From Hathewaya proteolytica DSM 3090 (lineage in GTDB: Bacteria; Bacillota; Clostridia; Clostridiales; Clostridiaceae), in NCBI RefSeq assembly GCF_900142225.1, contig NZ_FRAD01000003.1, positions 1-64,000 of the forward strand: 64,000 nucleotides of DNA, given 5' to 3'. Each line of letters begins with the position of its first letter. The stretch's first letter is position 1. A model generated the notes under the pieces. That model was not told the origin of the DNA. It saw only the letters and a list, made by a program, of their open reading frames with translations, and searched no databases. Positions 16,373 through 23,927 of this stretch are shown in pieces. The translations under genes and the position numbers were made by a program.

Positions 16373-17803
16373 ATGAGAGATAAATATAACAACCCTTTGA
16401 ATTCAAGATACGCTTCATTGGAGATGTCTAAAATATTTTCTGAAGAAACTAAGTTTAAAACTTGGAGAAGGTTGTGGCTTGCACTGGCAGAATCTGAAAA
16501 GGAATTAGGCCTTAATATATCAGATCAGCAGATTGAAGAGCTTAGAAATAACCTAGATAACATCAACTTTGAGGATGCTGAGAAAAAGGAGAAGGAAATA
16601 AGACACGATGTTATGAGCCATGTTTATGCATATGGATTGCAGTGTCCTAATGCAAAGAAAATTATTCATCTTGGTGCAACTTCTTGTTTTGTTGGTGACA
16701 ATACAGATCTTATAGTAATGAGAGAAGCATTGCTTCTTATAAAGAAGAAACTTGTTACTGTTATGGCTTCCCTAAAGGATTTTGCTATAAAATACAAAGA
16801 TATGCCTACCCTAGGCTTCACCCACTTCCAACCTGCCCAACTAACCACGGTGGGGAAGAGGGCTACACTTTGGTTAGAAGAACTTGTGCTTGATATGGAG
16901 AATCTTGATTTTGTCATAGGCAACTTAAAGCTTAGAGGAGTAAAAGGAACTACTGGAACTCAAGCTAGTTTTATGGATCTATTTAATGGAGACCATGATA
17001 AAATAAAAAAACTTGATAAAATGGTAGCAGAAAAGATGGGCTTCAAAGATATATATCCTGTTACAGGGCAAACCTACTCAAGAAAAGTGGATTCAATAGT
17101 GTTAAATACTTTATCAGAAATAGCTCAGAGTGCTTATAAATTCAGCAATGATTTAAGACTTTTGCAAAACATGAAAGAAATGGAAGAACCTTTTGAAAAA
17201 AATCAGATTGGTTCGTCTGCCATGGCATACAAGAGAAATCCAATGAGATCTGAGAGAATGGGATCCCTTTGCAGGTACATTATTATTGATGCCTTAAACC
17301 CAGCTATAACTGCTGGAACACAGTGGTTTGAGAGAACACTTGATGACTCTGCAAACAAGAGAATATCAGTACCAGAAGCTTTTTTAGCTCTTGATGGAGT
17401 ATTAAATCTTTATATAAACATAACTGAAAATATGGTTGTATATCCTAAGGTAATCGAATCCCATGTAAAGCGTGAATTGCCATTTATGGCCACTGAAAAC
17501 ATAATGATGGAGTCCGTAAAAAAAGGTGGCGACAGACAAGAGTTGCACGAAAGAATAAGGATTCATTCCATGGAAGCTGCAAGACAGGTAAAGGAACTAG
17601 GTCTTGAAAACGATTTGATAAATAGAATTATTGCTGATCCTACATTTAATATGTCCAGTGAAGAAATACTCCATATAATAGATGCAAAAAAATTCACAGG
17701 AAGAGCTCCAGAGCAAGTTGTGGATTTTATAAATGACTATGTTCAGCCAATACTAGATGCCAATAAAGATTCTATGGGCATAAAATCAGAAGTAAATTGT
17801 TAA
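16373..17803 (+). CDS. purB: Adenylosuccinate lyase
   Basis: 476 residues from the ATG at 16373 behind GGAGGATAAAA; the frame extension to 16328 has no ribosome site. It cleaves SAICAR and adenylosuccinate to release fumarate, serving two steps of purine synthesis. The fumarase/aspartase-superfamily signature GSSAMAYKRNPMRSE lies near residue 283, with HDVMSHVYA near 73 and TLGFTHFQPAQ near 144 giving the catalytic histidines. It is monocistronic here, away from other pur genes. Confidence 0.95.
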   Translation: MRDKYNNPLNSRYASLEMSKIFSEETKFKTWRRLWLALAESEKELGLNISDQQIEELRNNLDNINFEDAEKKEKEIRHDVMSHVYAYGLQCPNAKKIIHLGATSCFVGDNTDLIVMREALLLIKKKLVTVMASLKDFAIKYKDMPTLGFTHFQPAQLTTVGKRATLWLEELVLDMENLDFVIGNLKLRGVKGTTGTQASFMDLFNGDHDKIKKLDKMVAEKMGFKDIYPVTGQTYSRKVDSIVLNTLSEIAQSAYKFSNDLRLLQNMKEMEEPFEKNQIGSSAMAYKRNPMRSERMGSLCRYIIIDALNPAITAGTQWFERTLDDSANKRISVPEAFLALDGVLNLYINITENMVVYPKVIESHVKRELPFMATENIMMESVKKGGDRQELHERIRIHSMEAARQVKELGLENDLINRIIADPTFNMSSEEILHIIDAKKFTGRAPEQVVDFINDYVQPILDANKDSMGIKSEVNC

Positions 17804-17826
17804 TTATGATTTTTGATAAATTTAAA

Positions 17827-17890
17827 GGGAGGTAAACTCCCCTAAGGTGATAACAATAATGTCGTGAAATACAAATTTCACGACATTATT
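17827..17890 (+). terminator. Tandem hairpins between purB and the Xer-type gene
   Basis: GGGAG-gtaaa-CTCCC (17827-17841) is followed by a perfect 16-base palindrome, AATAATGTCGTGAAAT at 17855-17870 against 17875-17890. The second hairpin has no T run, so it is a weak terminator at best. It ends 30 bases before the recombinase start and may be a regulatory site. Confidence 0.5.
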
Positions 17891-17920
17891 CTATATGAAA
17901 ATAAGGGAAGTGATATATTA

Positions 17921-18919
17921 ATGGATTTCAAAGAAAATTTTCCAAAAACAATTTCTGACTTTTTAAATTATTGTTTAGCTGTAAAAGGCCTCTCACCTAA
18001 CACAGTTAAAGGATATGCCTCTGATTTAAAACTGTTTTCTTTGTACTTGCTTTCAATAAACGAAAACAGTGAGAACGAAAATAAAGATAAAAACGAAGAA
18101 AAAAATCAAAGTAAATTAGATCAATTTAAGGATGAATACTTAACTAATGCTACCATTGAAATACTAGTTGATTTTCTCTCTTATACTCAGATTGAATTAG
18201 ATAATAGCGCCTACGCCCGCGCGAGAAAAATATCTTGTTTAAAGGCATTTTTCACATATCTTTGCGACATAAAAAAAATAATAACTGTAAACCCTACTCA
18301 TCACCTCCCTATTCCCAAAGTGCCTAAAAGAAATCCAGTGTACCTCACCCTTGAAGAAAGCAAGCGACTTCTTGATACTGTTGAAAAAATGGGAGGAAAA
18401 AATAAGGAACGAGATTATTGCATTGTGAGCATTTTTTTGAATTGTGGTTTAAGACTTTCGGAATTGTGCTCTATAGATAGAAATAAAATTGTAGATGATA
18501 CTTTAAGAGTCATAGGTAAAGGCAATAAGGAACGTGTAGTTTATCTTAATAAAGCAGTAATGCAAGCTTTAAACAAATACTTGCCTTTAAGAGAAGCTCA
18601 AGACAGTACTTTACCCCAAGAGCTGAAAAATGTACTATTTATTTCTAGCAAAAAGATGAGAATATCAGAGCGTACTGTGGAGAGAATGGTAAAAAAATAT
18701 GCAAAGCTTGCTGGTCTTGACTACGATAAATTAACCCCACACAAATTGCGTCATACTGCTGCCACTCTTATGTATAAGTACGGCAATGTAGATGTAAGAT
18801 CCATACAAGATATCTTGGGCCACGAAAGTATATCCACCACTGAGATCTATACCCACATTGATGAGGAGAATTTAAGAGAAGCAGTTTATGCTAATCCATT
18901 AAATGAAGATATTGAGTAA
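17921..18919 (+). CDS. Tyrosine recombinase, XerC/XerD-like
   Basis: 332 residues from the ATG at 17921 behind GGGAAGTGAT. An N-terminal SAM-like core-binding domain (about 8-125) is followed by the catalytic domain. All active-site residues are visible: Arg in GLRLSELC (about 184), Lys in GKGNKERV (about 206), HKLRH (about 285), His in LGHESIS and the nucleophile Tyr in TEIYTH (about 317). Xer proteins resolve chromosome dimers or integrate mobile elements. A Lys/Glu/Asn-rich insertion around residues 47-70 makes it longer than usual. Whether this is the host dif recombinase cannot be told. It has its own downstream terminator. Confidence 0.88.
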   Translation: MDFKENFPKTISDFLNYCLAVKGLSPNTVKGYASDLKLFSLYLLSINENSENENKDKNEEKNQSKLDQFKDEYLTNATIEILVDFLSYTQIELDNSAYARARKISCLKAFFTYLCDIKKIITVNPTHHLPIPKVPKRNPVYLTLEESKRLLDTVEKMGGKNKERDYCIVSIFLNCGLRLSELCSIDRNKIVDDTLRVIGKGNKERVVYLNKAVMQALNKYLPLREAQDSTLPQELKNVLFISSKKMRISERTVERMVKKYAKLAGLDYDKLTPHKLRHTAATLMYKYGNVDVRSIQDILGHESISTTEIYTHIDEENLREAVYANPLNEDIE

Positions 18920-18953
18920 AAAAAGTGCAGAGGGATTTTACCTTTGCACTTTT
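18920..18953. terminator. Bidirectional terminator
   Basis: AAAAAGTGCA pairs with TGCACTTTTT, with additional GAGG/CCTT pairing, directly after the recombinase stop. It faces the converging acidic-protein gene. Confidence 0.9.
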
Positions 18954-18965
18954 TTACTTTTATTT

Positions 18966-19403
18966 TTATTTGCGTATAAGGAGTCCAGGGTATTTTTCCT
19001 CATAGGCGTTGTTGTAGTCCTCATAGCTTAAGTCTTCTGCTAAGTCATCCACGTCATCTATAAAACACCATTGGCCTTCTCTATTTAATACATCCTCTTG
19101 GTCGCTATCCATTTCTTCTTCAGAGTCTAATAAATAGCTTAAATCAGAAAAAGGTTGAAAGTCACCGATTTCTTCCTCAGATAAATCATCTTCATCATTC
19201 AGATTTTCTAATGCCTCTATATTTAAATCGTCATCTTGTGATATAGAGCTTTCAGCGTGATTTTGAGCTTCAACACTGTCTATTTTTATACTTATCTCTT
19301 TTTTACAGTCACCATTTAATATTTCACCGCAATTGTTGCACATCAATACTCCATCCACGTCAACTATATCTAAGCTGTGGCATTTATGGCATTTTTCAAT
19401 CAT
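18966..19403 (-). CDS. Highly acidic protein with N-terminal zinc ribbon
   Basis: 145 residues; ATG follows AAGGAGAATAAATTT. Residues 5-28 form a zinc ribbon (CHKCHSLDIVDVDGVLMCNNCG), like that of transcription-factor or polymerase-associated proteins. From residue 50 on the chain is extremely rich in Asp and Glu, with a final conserved-looking block EDYNNAYEEKYPGLLIRK. The acidic tail could mimic nucleic acid or chaperone a basic partner, but that is speculation. It is convergent with the recombinase and 30 bases downstream of the PLP enzyme gene, with which it is probably cotranscribed. Confidence 0.8.
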   Translation of the reverse strand: MIEKCHKCHSLDIVDVDGVLMCNNCGEILNGDCKKEISIKIDSVEAQNHAESSISQDDDLNIEALENLNDEDDLSEEEIGDFQPFSDLSYLLDSEEEMDSDQEDVLNREGQWCFIDDVDDLAEDLSYEDYNNAYEEKYPGLLIRK

Positions 19404-19433
19404 AAATTTATTCTCCTTAAGTAAATGTTTTGC

Positions 19434-20717
19434 TTATTTTATATTTAATATCCTATCTAGTGCTATCAGTATACCAATTTTAGCGTGATCGAAGGTCAAG
19501 CCACCTTGTAGATAAGCTATATATGGCTCACGAATTGGGGCGTCAGCAGAAAGCTCTATGGAGGCACCTTGTATAAATGCACCTGCTGCCATTATAACCT
19601 CATCTTCGTATCCTGGCATCTCCCAAGGTTCACATTCAACAAAGGAATCAATAGGTGAACCTTTTTGTATCCCTTTGCAAAATTGAATAAGCTTTTCTTT
19701 ATCGTTAAATTTTATAGCTTGAATTATGTCACTGCGTTTTTCATTGAATTTAGGCAAAACTTCAAAGCCTGCTAGCTCCATTATTCTAGCACAGAAAATG
19801 GCACCTTTCACTGATTCCATGGTAACATGAGGAGCTAAGAAAAGTCCTTCATATAAACTTCTCATAACGCCAAAGGTGGAGCCACACTCTCCCCCTATAC
19901 CAGGTACTGTCAATCTATACGAGGAGTTTTCAACATACTGTTTTTTACCCACGATGTATCCACCTGTAGGAGCAATACCACCACCTATATTTTTTATAAG
20001 GGAACCTGCCATAAGGTCTGCACCTACTTCAGTTGCTTCTCTTGTCTCTACAAACTCACCATAACAATTGTCTACAAAGCAAATTATATCTTTAGAGATT
20101 TCTTTCACCTTATTTATAATATGCCCAATTTCTTCGACATTTAAACAATTCCTCCACCCATATCCTGTGGATCTCTGAATATGTACTAATTTAATAGAAG
20201 TATCTTCTTTTATACTTTTTACTACTTCATCTATATCAATTTTATTGTTTTTTAAATTTACAAGTTTATAATTTACACCGTATTCTTTAAGACTTCCCAT
20301 TCCATTGCCAGTGAGTCCTATTATACCGTGCAAGGTATCATAGGGTAGCCCACATACTGAAAGCATTGTATCCCCTGGTCGTAAATTTCCGAACAATGCA
20401 GTTCCAAGAGCATGGGTTCCGTTGACAAAGTGGGGTCTTACTAGAGCAGCTTCACATTTAAATATCCTTGCGTACATCAAATCTAGAGTATCTCTTCCAA
20501 TATCCCCGTAACCATAACCTGTGGAATTAGTGAAGTGCATTTCACTGATCCTTTCCTCTTTAAAGGCCTCAAGGACTTTTAATTGATTGTACTCTCTTAT
20601 TTCGTTAAGTTCTTTAAAAACAGGCTCAACATCTTTGATGGCTTGCCTATATAATTCCATTGTATTATTATTAATGCTATAAGCACATTTTAGTAAATCC
20701 ATAGTATCTTTTAACAT
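19434..20717 (-). CDS. Methionine gamma-lyase / aluminium-resistance family PLP enzyme
   Basis: 427 residues, ATG behind GAGGAGATTTAAA. It matches the COG4100 (PF06838) family of fold-type I PLP enzymes annotated as aluminium resistance or cystathionine beta-lyase-like proteins. Recognisable blocks are TNSTGYGYGDIGRDTLD near 62, RPHFVNGTHAL near 97, FVDNCYGEF near 217 and the PLP lysine region AGSLIKNIGGGIAPTGGY near 240. The true substrate is unproven. In many firmicutes this gene lies near hfq and miaA, as here, which supports the assignment. Confidence 0.9.
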   Translation of the reverse strand: MLKDTMDLLKCAYSINNNTMELYRQAIKDVEPVFKELNEIREYNQLKVLEAFKEERISEMHFTNSTGYGYGDIGRDTLDLMYARIFKCEAALVRPHFVNGTHALGTALFGNLRPGDTMLSVCGLPYDTLHGIIGLTGNGMGSLKEYGVNYKLVNLKNNKIDIDEVVKSIKEDTSIKLVHIQRSTGYGWRNCLNVEEIGHIINKVKEISKDIICFVDNCYGEFVETREATEVGADLMAGSLIKNIGGGIAPTGGYIVGKKQYVENSSYRLTVPGIGGECGSTFGVMRSLYEGLFLAPHVTMESVKGAIFCARIMELAGFEVLPKFNEKRSDIIQAIKFNDKEKLIQFCKGIQKGSPIDSFVECEPWEMPGYEDEVIMAAGAFIQGASIELSADAPIREPYIAYLQGGLTFDHAKIGILIALDRILNIK

Positions 20718-20780
20718 TTTAAATCTCCTCTTCTTCCGTTTTCTACAATAGTATAATATTATATTTTTTCTTTTAAAGCA

Positions 20781-20808
20781 ATAAAGAATAGGAATTCCTA
20801 TTCTTTAT
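20781..20808 (-). terminator. 28-base perfect palindrome overlapping the hfq stop codon
   Basis: ATAAAGAATAGGAA and its exact reverse complement are contiguous, centred on GAATTC. The hfq stop TAG lies in the arm nearest the gene. As RNA it would fold with a minimal loop, followed on the minus strand by TTGCTTT. The terminator reading is likely but the T run is poor. Confidence 0.65.
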
Positions 20809-21052
20809 CTGATAGCTGTGAATTATATAATATAGGCTTTTGCGGAGTAATAGATAATATTCCATGCTTATATATCATAATCTGTTCGCCATTGGACTCC
20901 AAAACTACAGTATAACTATCAAAACCTGTTACGAGACCTTTAAGCTGAAATCCGTTTAGCAAACGAATGTTTACAGTTAATTTGCTTTTTCTTGCATTAT
21001 TCAAAAAAATATCTTGTAAATTATTAATCTGTTTAGTTGCCAAAAAACTCAC
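20798..21052 (-). CDS. hfq: RNA chaperone Hfq
   Basis: 84 residues. The Sm1 motif (NLQDIFLNNARKSKLTVNIRLLNGFQLKGLVTGFDSYTVVL) and Sm2 motif (YKHGILSITP) are complete. These form a hexameric ring that binds U-rich and A-rich RNA and assists small RNAs. The C-terminal tail is short (LYNSQLSDKE), as in firmicutes. ATG follows AGGAGGTGAGTTTTT. It lies about 100 bases downstream of miaA and is the last gene of the miaB-mutS-mutL-miaA-hfq run. Confidence 0.96.
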   Translation of the reverse strand: MSFLATKQINNLQDIFLNNARKSKLTVNIRLLNGFQLKGLVTGFDSYTVVLESNGEQIMIYKHGILSITPQKPILYNSQLSDKE

Positions 21053-21156
21053 CTCCTGTAGAAAATTATATTGATATTATATATTTTAAAATTCTATGTG
21101 AATCATAAATATCCTTTATATTTCTAAAATATAATGAAACTATTTGAAAGCATATA

Positions 21157-22086
21157 TTAAATAGTAGCTCTATGGCATATATACGAAGATATGTCTTCAT
21201 TGGAAAGAAAATTGTCTTTATTTATCCATTGTACTCTTTTATCTTTTCTAAACCAAGTGAGCTGACGTTTTGCATAATTGCGACTGCCCTTTTTTATTTC
21301 ATATATAGCTTCATCCAGGGTTAAAATGCCCTTAAAGTAAAGGATTATCTCTTTGTATCCTATACCCTTCATAGACTGCATATTTTCATTTAAACCACTA
21401 TTAATGAGGTACTCTACCTCCTTTAAAAGGCCTTTTTTTATCATAAGATCAACGCGAGCATTTATTCTATTGTACAGAGCTTCTCTATCCATTGTCAAAA
21501 CGAAGTAATCAATTTGGTAAGGAATGTCATACACATCAACTTCACTATTTACCTCTCCGATGGTCTTACCAGTTGTCTTATACACTTCTAAAGCCCTTAT
21601 TATTCTCTTACTATCTTTAAGGCTTAGCCTTTCATAAGACTCTATATCGACTTCTTTTAGCATATTGTAAATGTACTCATTGCCCTTTTCTTCTGCCAAG
21701 GCTTTTAGCTCTTCCCTGTACTCGTCATCTCTTGTGCTATTTGCAAAATTATAGTTATATATAAGGGAATCTATATAAAGTCCCGTTCCACCGGTGATTA
21801 TAGGCAGTTTTCCTCTTTGAGTTATGTCCTCTATAAGATTTTTTGCCATACTGGAAAACTCTGAAACTGAAAACTCACTTTTGGGGTCTACAAAGTCAAT
21901 TAAATGATGTGGTATTCCCTGCATCTCTTCTTTTGTAATCTTCGCAGAACCTATATCCATGTGTTTATATATCTGCATGGAGTCCGCAGATATAATTTCC
22001 CCATTTAGCTTCTTGGCTACATCTATTGATATATCAGTCTTGCCTACCGCTGTAGGGCCTGAAATTATTAGAATTTTTGTTTTCAT
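21157..22086 (-). CDS. miaA: tRNA dimethylallyltransferase
   Basis: 309 residues. It adds a dimethylallyl group to N6 of A37 in tRNAs reading U-starting codons. The P-loop GPTAVGKTDIS is at residues 9-19, followed by NGEIISADSMQIYKHMDIGSAK and the catalytic Asp region PHHLIDFVDP, then GGTGLYIDSL near 100 and the C-terminal YAKRQLTWFRKD. MiaB, which completes the same base by methylthiolation, is encoded upstream in the same run. ATG follows AGAGGATAGAT, 11 bases after mutL. Confidence 0.96.
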   Translation of the reverse strand: MKTKILIISGPTAVGKTDISIDVAKKLNGEIISADSMQIYKHMDIGSAKITKEEMQGIPHHLIDFVDPKSEFSVSEFSSMAKNLIEDITQRGKLPIITGGTGLYIDSLIYNYNFANSTRDDEYREELKALAEEKGNEYIYNMLKEVDIESYERLSLKDSKRIIRALEVYKTTGKTIGEVNSEVDVYDIPYQIDYFVLTMDREALYNRINARVDLMIKKGLLKEVEYLINSGLNENMQSMKGIGYKEIILYFKGILTLDEAIYEIKKGSRNYAKRQLTWFRKDKRVQWINKDNFLSNEDISSYICHRATI

Positions 22087-22097
22087 ATCTATCCTCT

Positions 22098-23927
22098 TTA
22101 CTGTATTCGTTTAAACATTTTTTCTATATCTGTAAGTGTAAATTTAATTATAGTTGGTCTACCGTGAGGGCACCTAAAGGGATCATTTATAAATCGCAAC
22201 TCATCTATGAGAAATTCCATTTCCTCAAATGAAAGTTCATTGTTAGCCTTAACTGCAGATTTACACGCTATAGTTGCAATTTTATTATAGTTTACTTCAG
22301 CTTGTGAACCACTTCCCATGGTCTTTAAGTTTTCAATGATACTGAAAAAGGTCTTTTTACAATTCACCTCTCCCAGTAAAAGTGGAAATTCTCTAATGCT
22401 AAGGGTTGTATCTCCAAAGGGTTCAATTTTAAAGCCCATATCAGTAAAAATAGATACATTTTCTTCATAAGTAGCGTACTCTGAAGGGGAAAGTTCACAT
22501 AAAACTGGCACTAAAACTATTTGACTTATAACTTTATGCTTTGAAATTTGATTTATATACTTTTCAAACATGATTTTTTCATGGGCAGCATGTTGGTCAA
22601 TAAGGTATAGCTGCCCAAAAGCCTCGCCTATTATATAGGTATTGTTGTACTGCCCTATGATTTTTAATTTTGGAAACTTTGCTTGCAAAATCTCCATAGG
22701 AATGTTTGTTTCAGTTTTACTATTAACGTAATTATAATTCTGTTCCTCTTTAACTTCATGGTTGCTTTCAATAACAGGGGCCTTATAAGCTCTTTCCTGA
22801 AGCTTTTGTATAGAATTAAAGTTTGTATCCTTATCCACATACTCAATAAAGTTCTTTTGCTCATGTACTGGTTTTTCAACAATCTTATGATTTTCATCAT
22901 TGTGATCATTTTCAAAATCTATATTAAAGCTTTCCTTTAAGTTATCTCTTAAAGCACTGTGCACAGAGTCAAAAACCAATTTATAAATCATTTTGTCATC
23001 TCTTATTTTTACTTCAGATTTTGAGGGATGCACATTTACATCTATTAATTCAGGGTAAATCTCTAGAAAAATAGTAAAAAAGGGATATTTATTGATGGTC
23101 AAAAATGATTTAAAGGCATTTTCCACTGCTACAGATATAAGTTGGTTTTTCACCAATCTTTTGTTTATAAAAATAGTTTGACGGCTTCTACTTCCCCTAC
23201 TAACTTTATCATTGCCAATATAACCGTAAACCGTGGCAATATCATTGTGGCCTTCAAAATAATAAGAATTTTCATAGACCTCTTTGCCATACAAAACTCG
23301 TATGTTTTCTAAAAGATCCCCAGAGCCAGATGTTGAATACACTTTTTTATTGTTATTAAAGTAGGTGAAGCCTATATGGCTGTTACATAAGGCCATCTTC
23401 AACACCATTTCTGAGATTACCGCTGCTTCTCGGTTTGATGACTTTAGGAATTTCTGCCTAGCTGGAACATTAAAGAATAAATTTCTAACTTCAAATATGG
23501 TGCCTGGTGCACAACCAATTTCTTTAAAGCAAGTGCACTGTCCGGCATCCATTTTTATTTCATGTCCACTCATACTATCCTGTGATCTACTCTGAACCAC
23601 TACATTGGAAATGGATGCTATACTTGGCAGAGCCTCACCACGAAATCCTAAGGAGGATATACTGTAAATATCCTCTATGGAGCATATCTTACTCGTAGCG
23701 TGAGGCAAAAAAGCAAGTTTTAGATCTTCTTCATCCATACCCATGCCGTCATCCTTTATGAAAATCAAATCTTGTCCGCCGTCTTCTATTCTAATTTCTA
23801 TGTTTTTAGAATTGGCATCGATGCTATTTTCAATCAGTTCTTTCACAACAGAAGCTGGTCTTTCCACCACTTCTCCCGCCGCTATCTTATTTGAGGTTTC
23901 TTTAGATAATAAATTTATTTTGCTCAT
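22098..23927 (-). CDS. mutL: DNA mismatch repair protein MutL
   Basis: 609 residues. The N-terminal GHKL ATPase has KIAAGEVVERPASVVKELIENSIDA (about 14-38), DDGMGM and FRGEALPSI. A variable linker of about 330-400 is followed by the endonuclease domain with DQHAAHEKIMFEKY near 438, the metal-binding DQHA(x)2E(x)4E motif. The PHGRPT motif lies near the end. It therefore belongs to the nicking MutL class used by organisms without MutH. The ATG overlaps the mutS stop by one base (TAATG), so translation is coupled. Confidence 0.97.
   Translation of the reverse strand: MSKINLLSKETSNKIAAGEVVERPASVVKELIENSIDANSKNIEIRIEDGGQDLIFIKDDGMGMDEEDLKLAFLPHATSKICSIEDIYSISSLGFRGEALPSIASISNVVVQSRSQDSMSGHEIKMDAGQCTCFKEIGCAPGTIFEVRNLFFNVPARQKFLKSSNREAAVISEMVLKMALCNSHIGFTYFNNNKKVYSTSGSGDLLENIRVLYGKEVYENSYYFEGHNDIATVYGYIGNDKVSRGSRSRQTIFINKRLVKNQLISVAVENAFKSFLTINKYPFFTIFLEIYPELIDVNVHPSKSEVKIRDDKMIYKLVFDSVHSALRDNLKESFNIDFENDHNDENHKIVEKPVHEQKNFIEYVDKDTNFNSIQKLQERAYKAPVIESNHEVKEEQNYNYVNSKTETNIPMEILQAKFPKLKIIGQYNNTYIIGEAFGQLYLIDQHAAHEKIMFEKYINQISKHKVISQIVLVPVLCELSPSEYATYEENVSIFTDMGFKIEPFGDTTLSIREFPLLLGEVNCKKTFFSIIENLKTMGSGSQAEVNYNKIATIACKSAVKANNELSFEEMEFLIDELRFINDPFRCPHGRPTIIKFTLTDIEKMFKRIQ

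Noticed and set aside
17855..17890. Perfect palindrome considered as a dif site
   Set aside because: Firmicute dif sites have short imperfect arms around a central six bases and a different sequence; this one is a 16-base perfect repeat with a four-base loop.
22664..22940. Overlapping frames on both strands inside mutL
   Set aside because: They fall in the low-complexity linker of MutL, where A/T-rich codons leave other frames open; no start signals.
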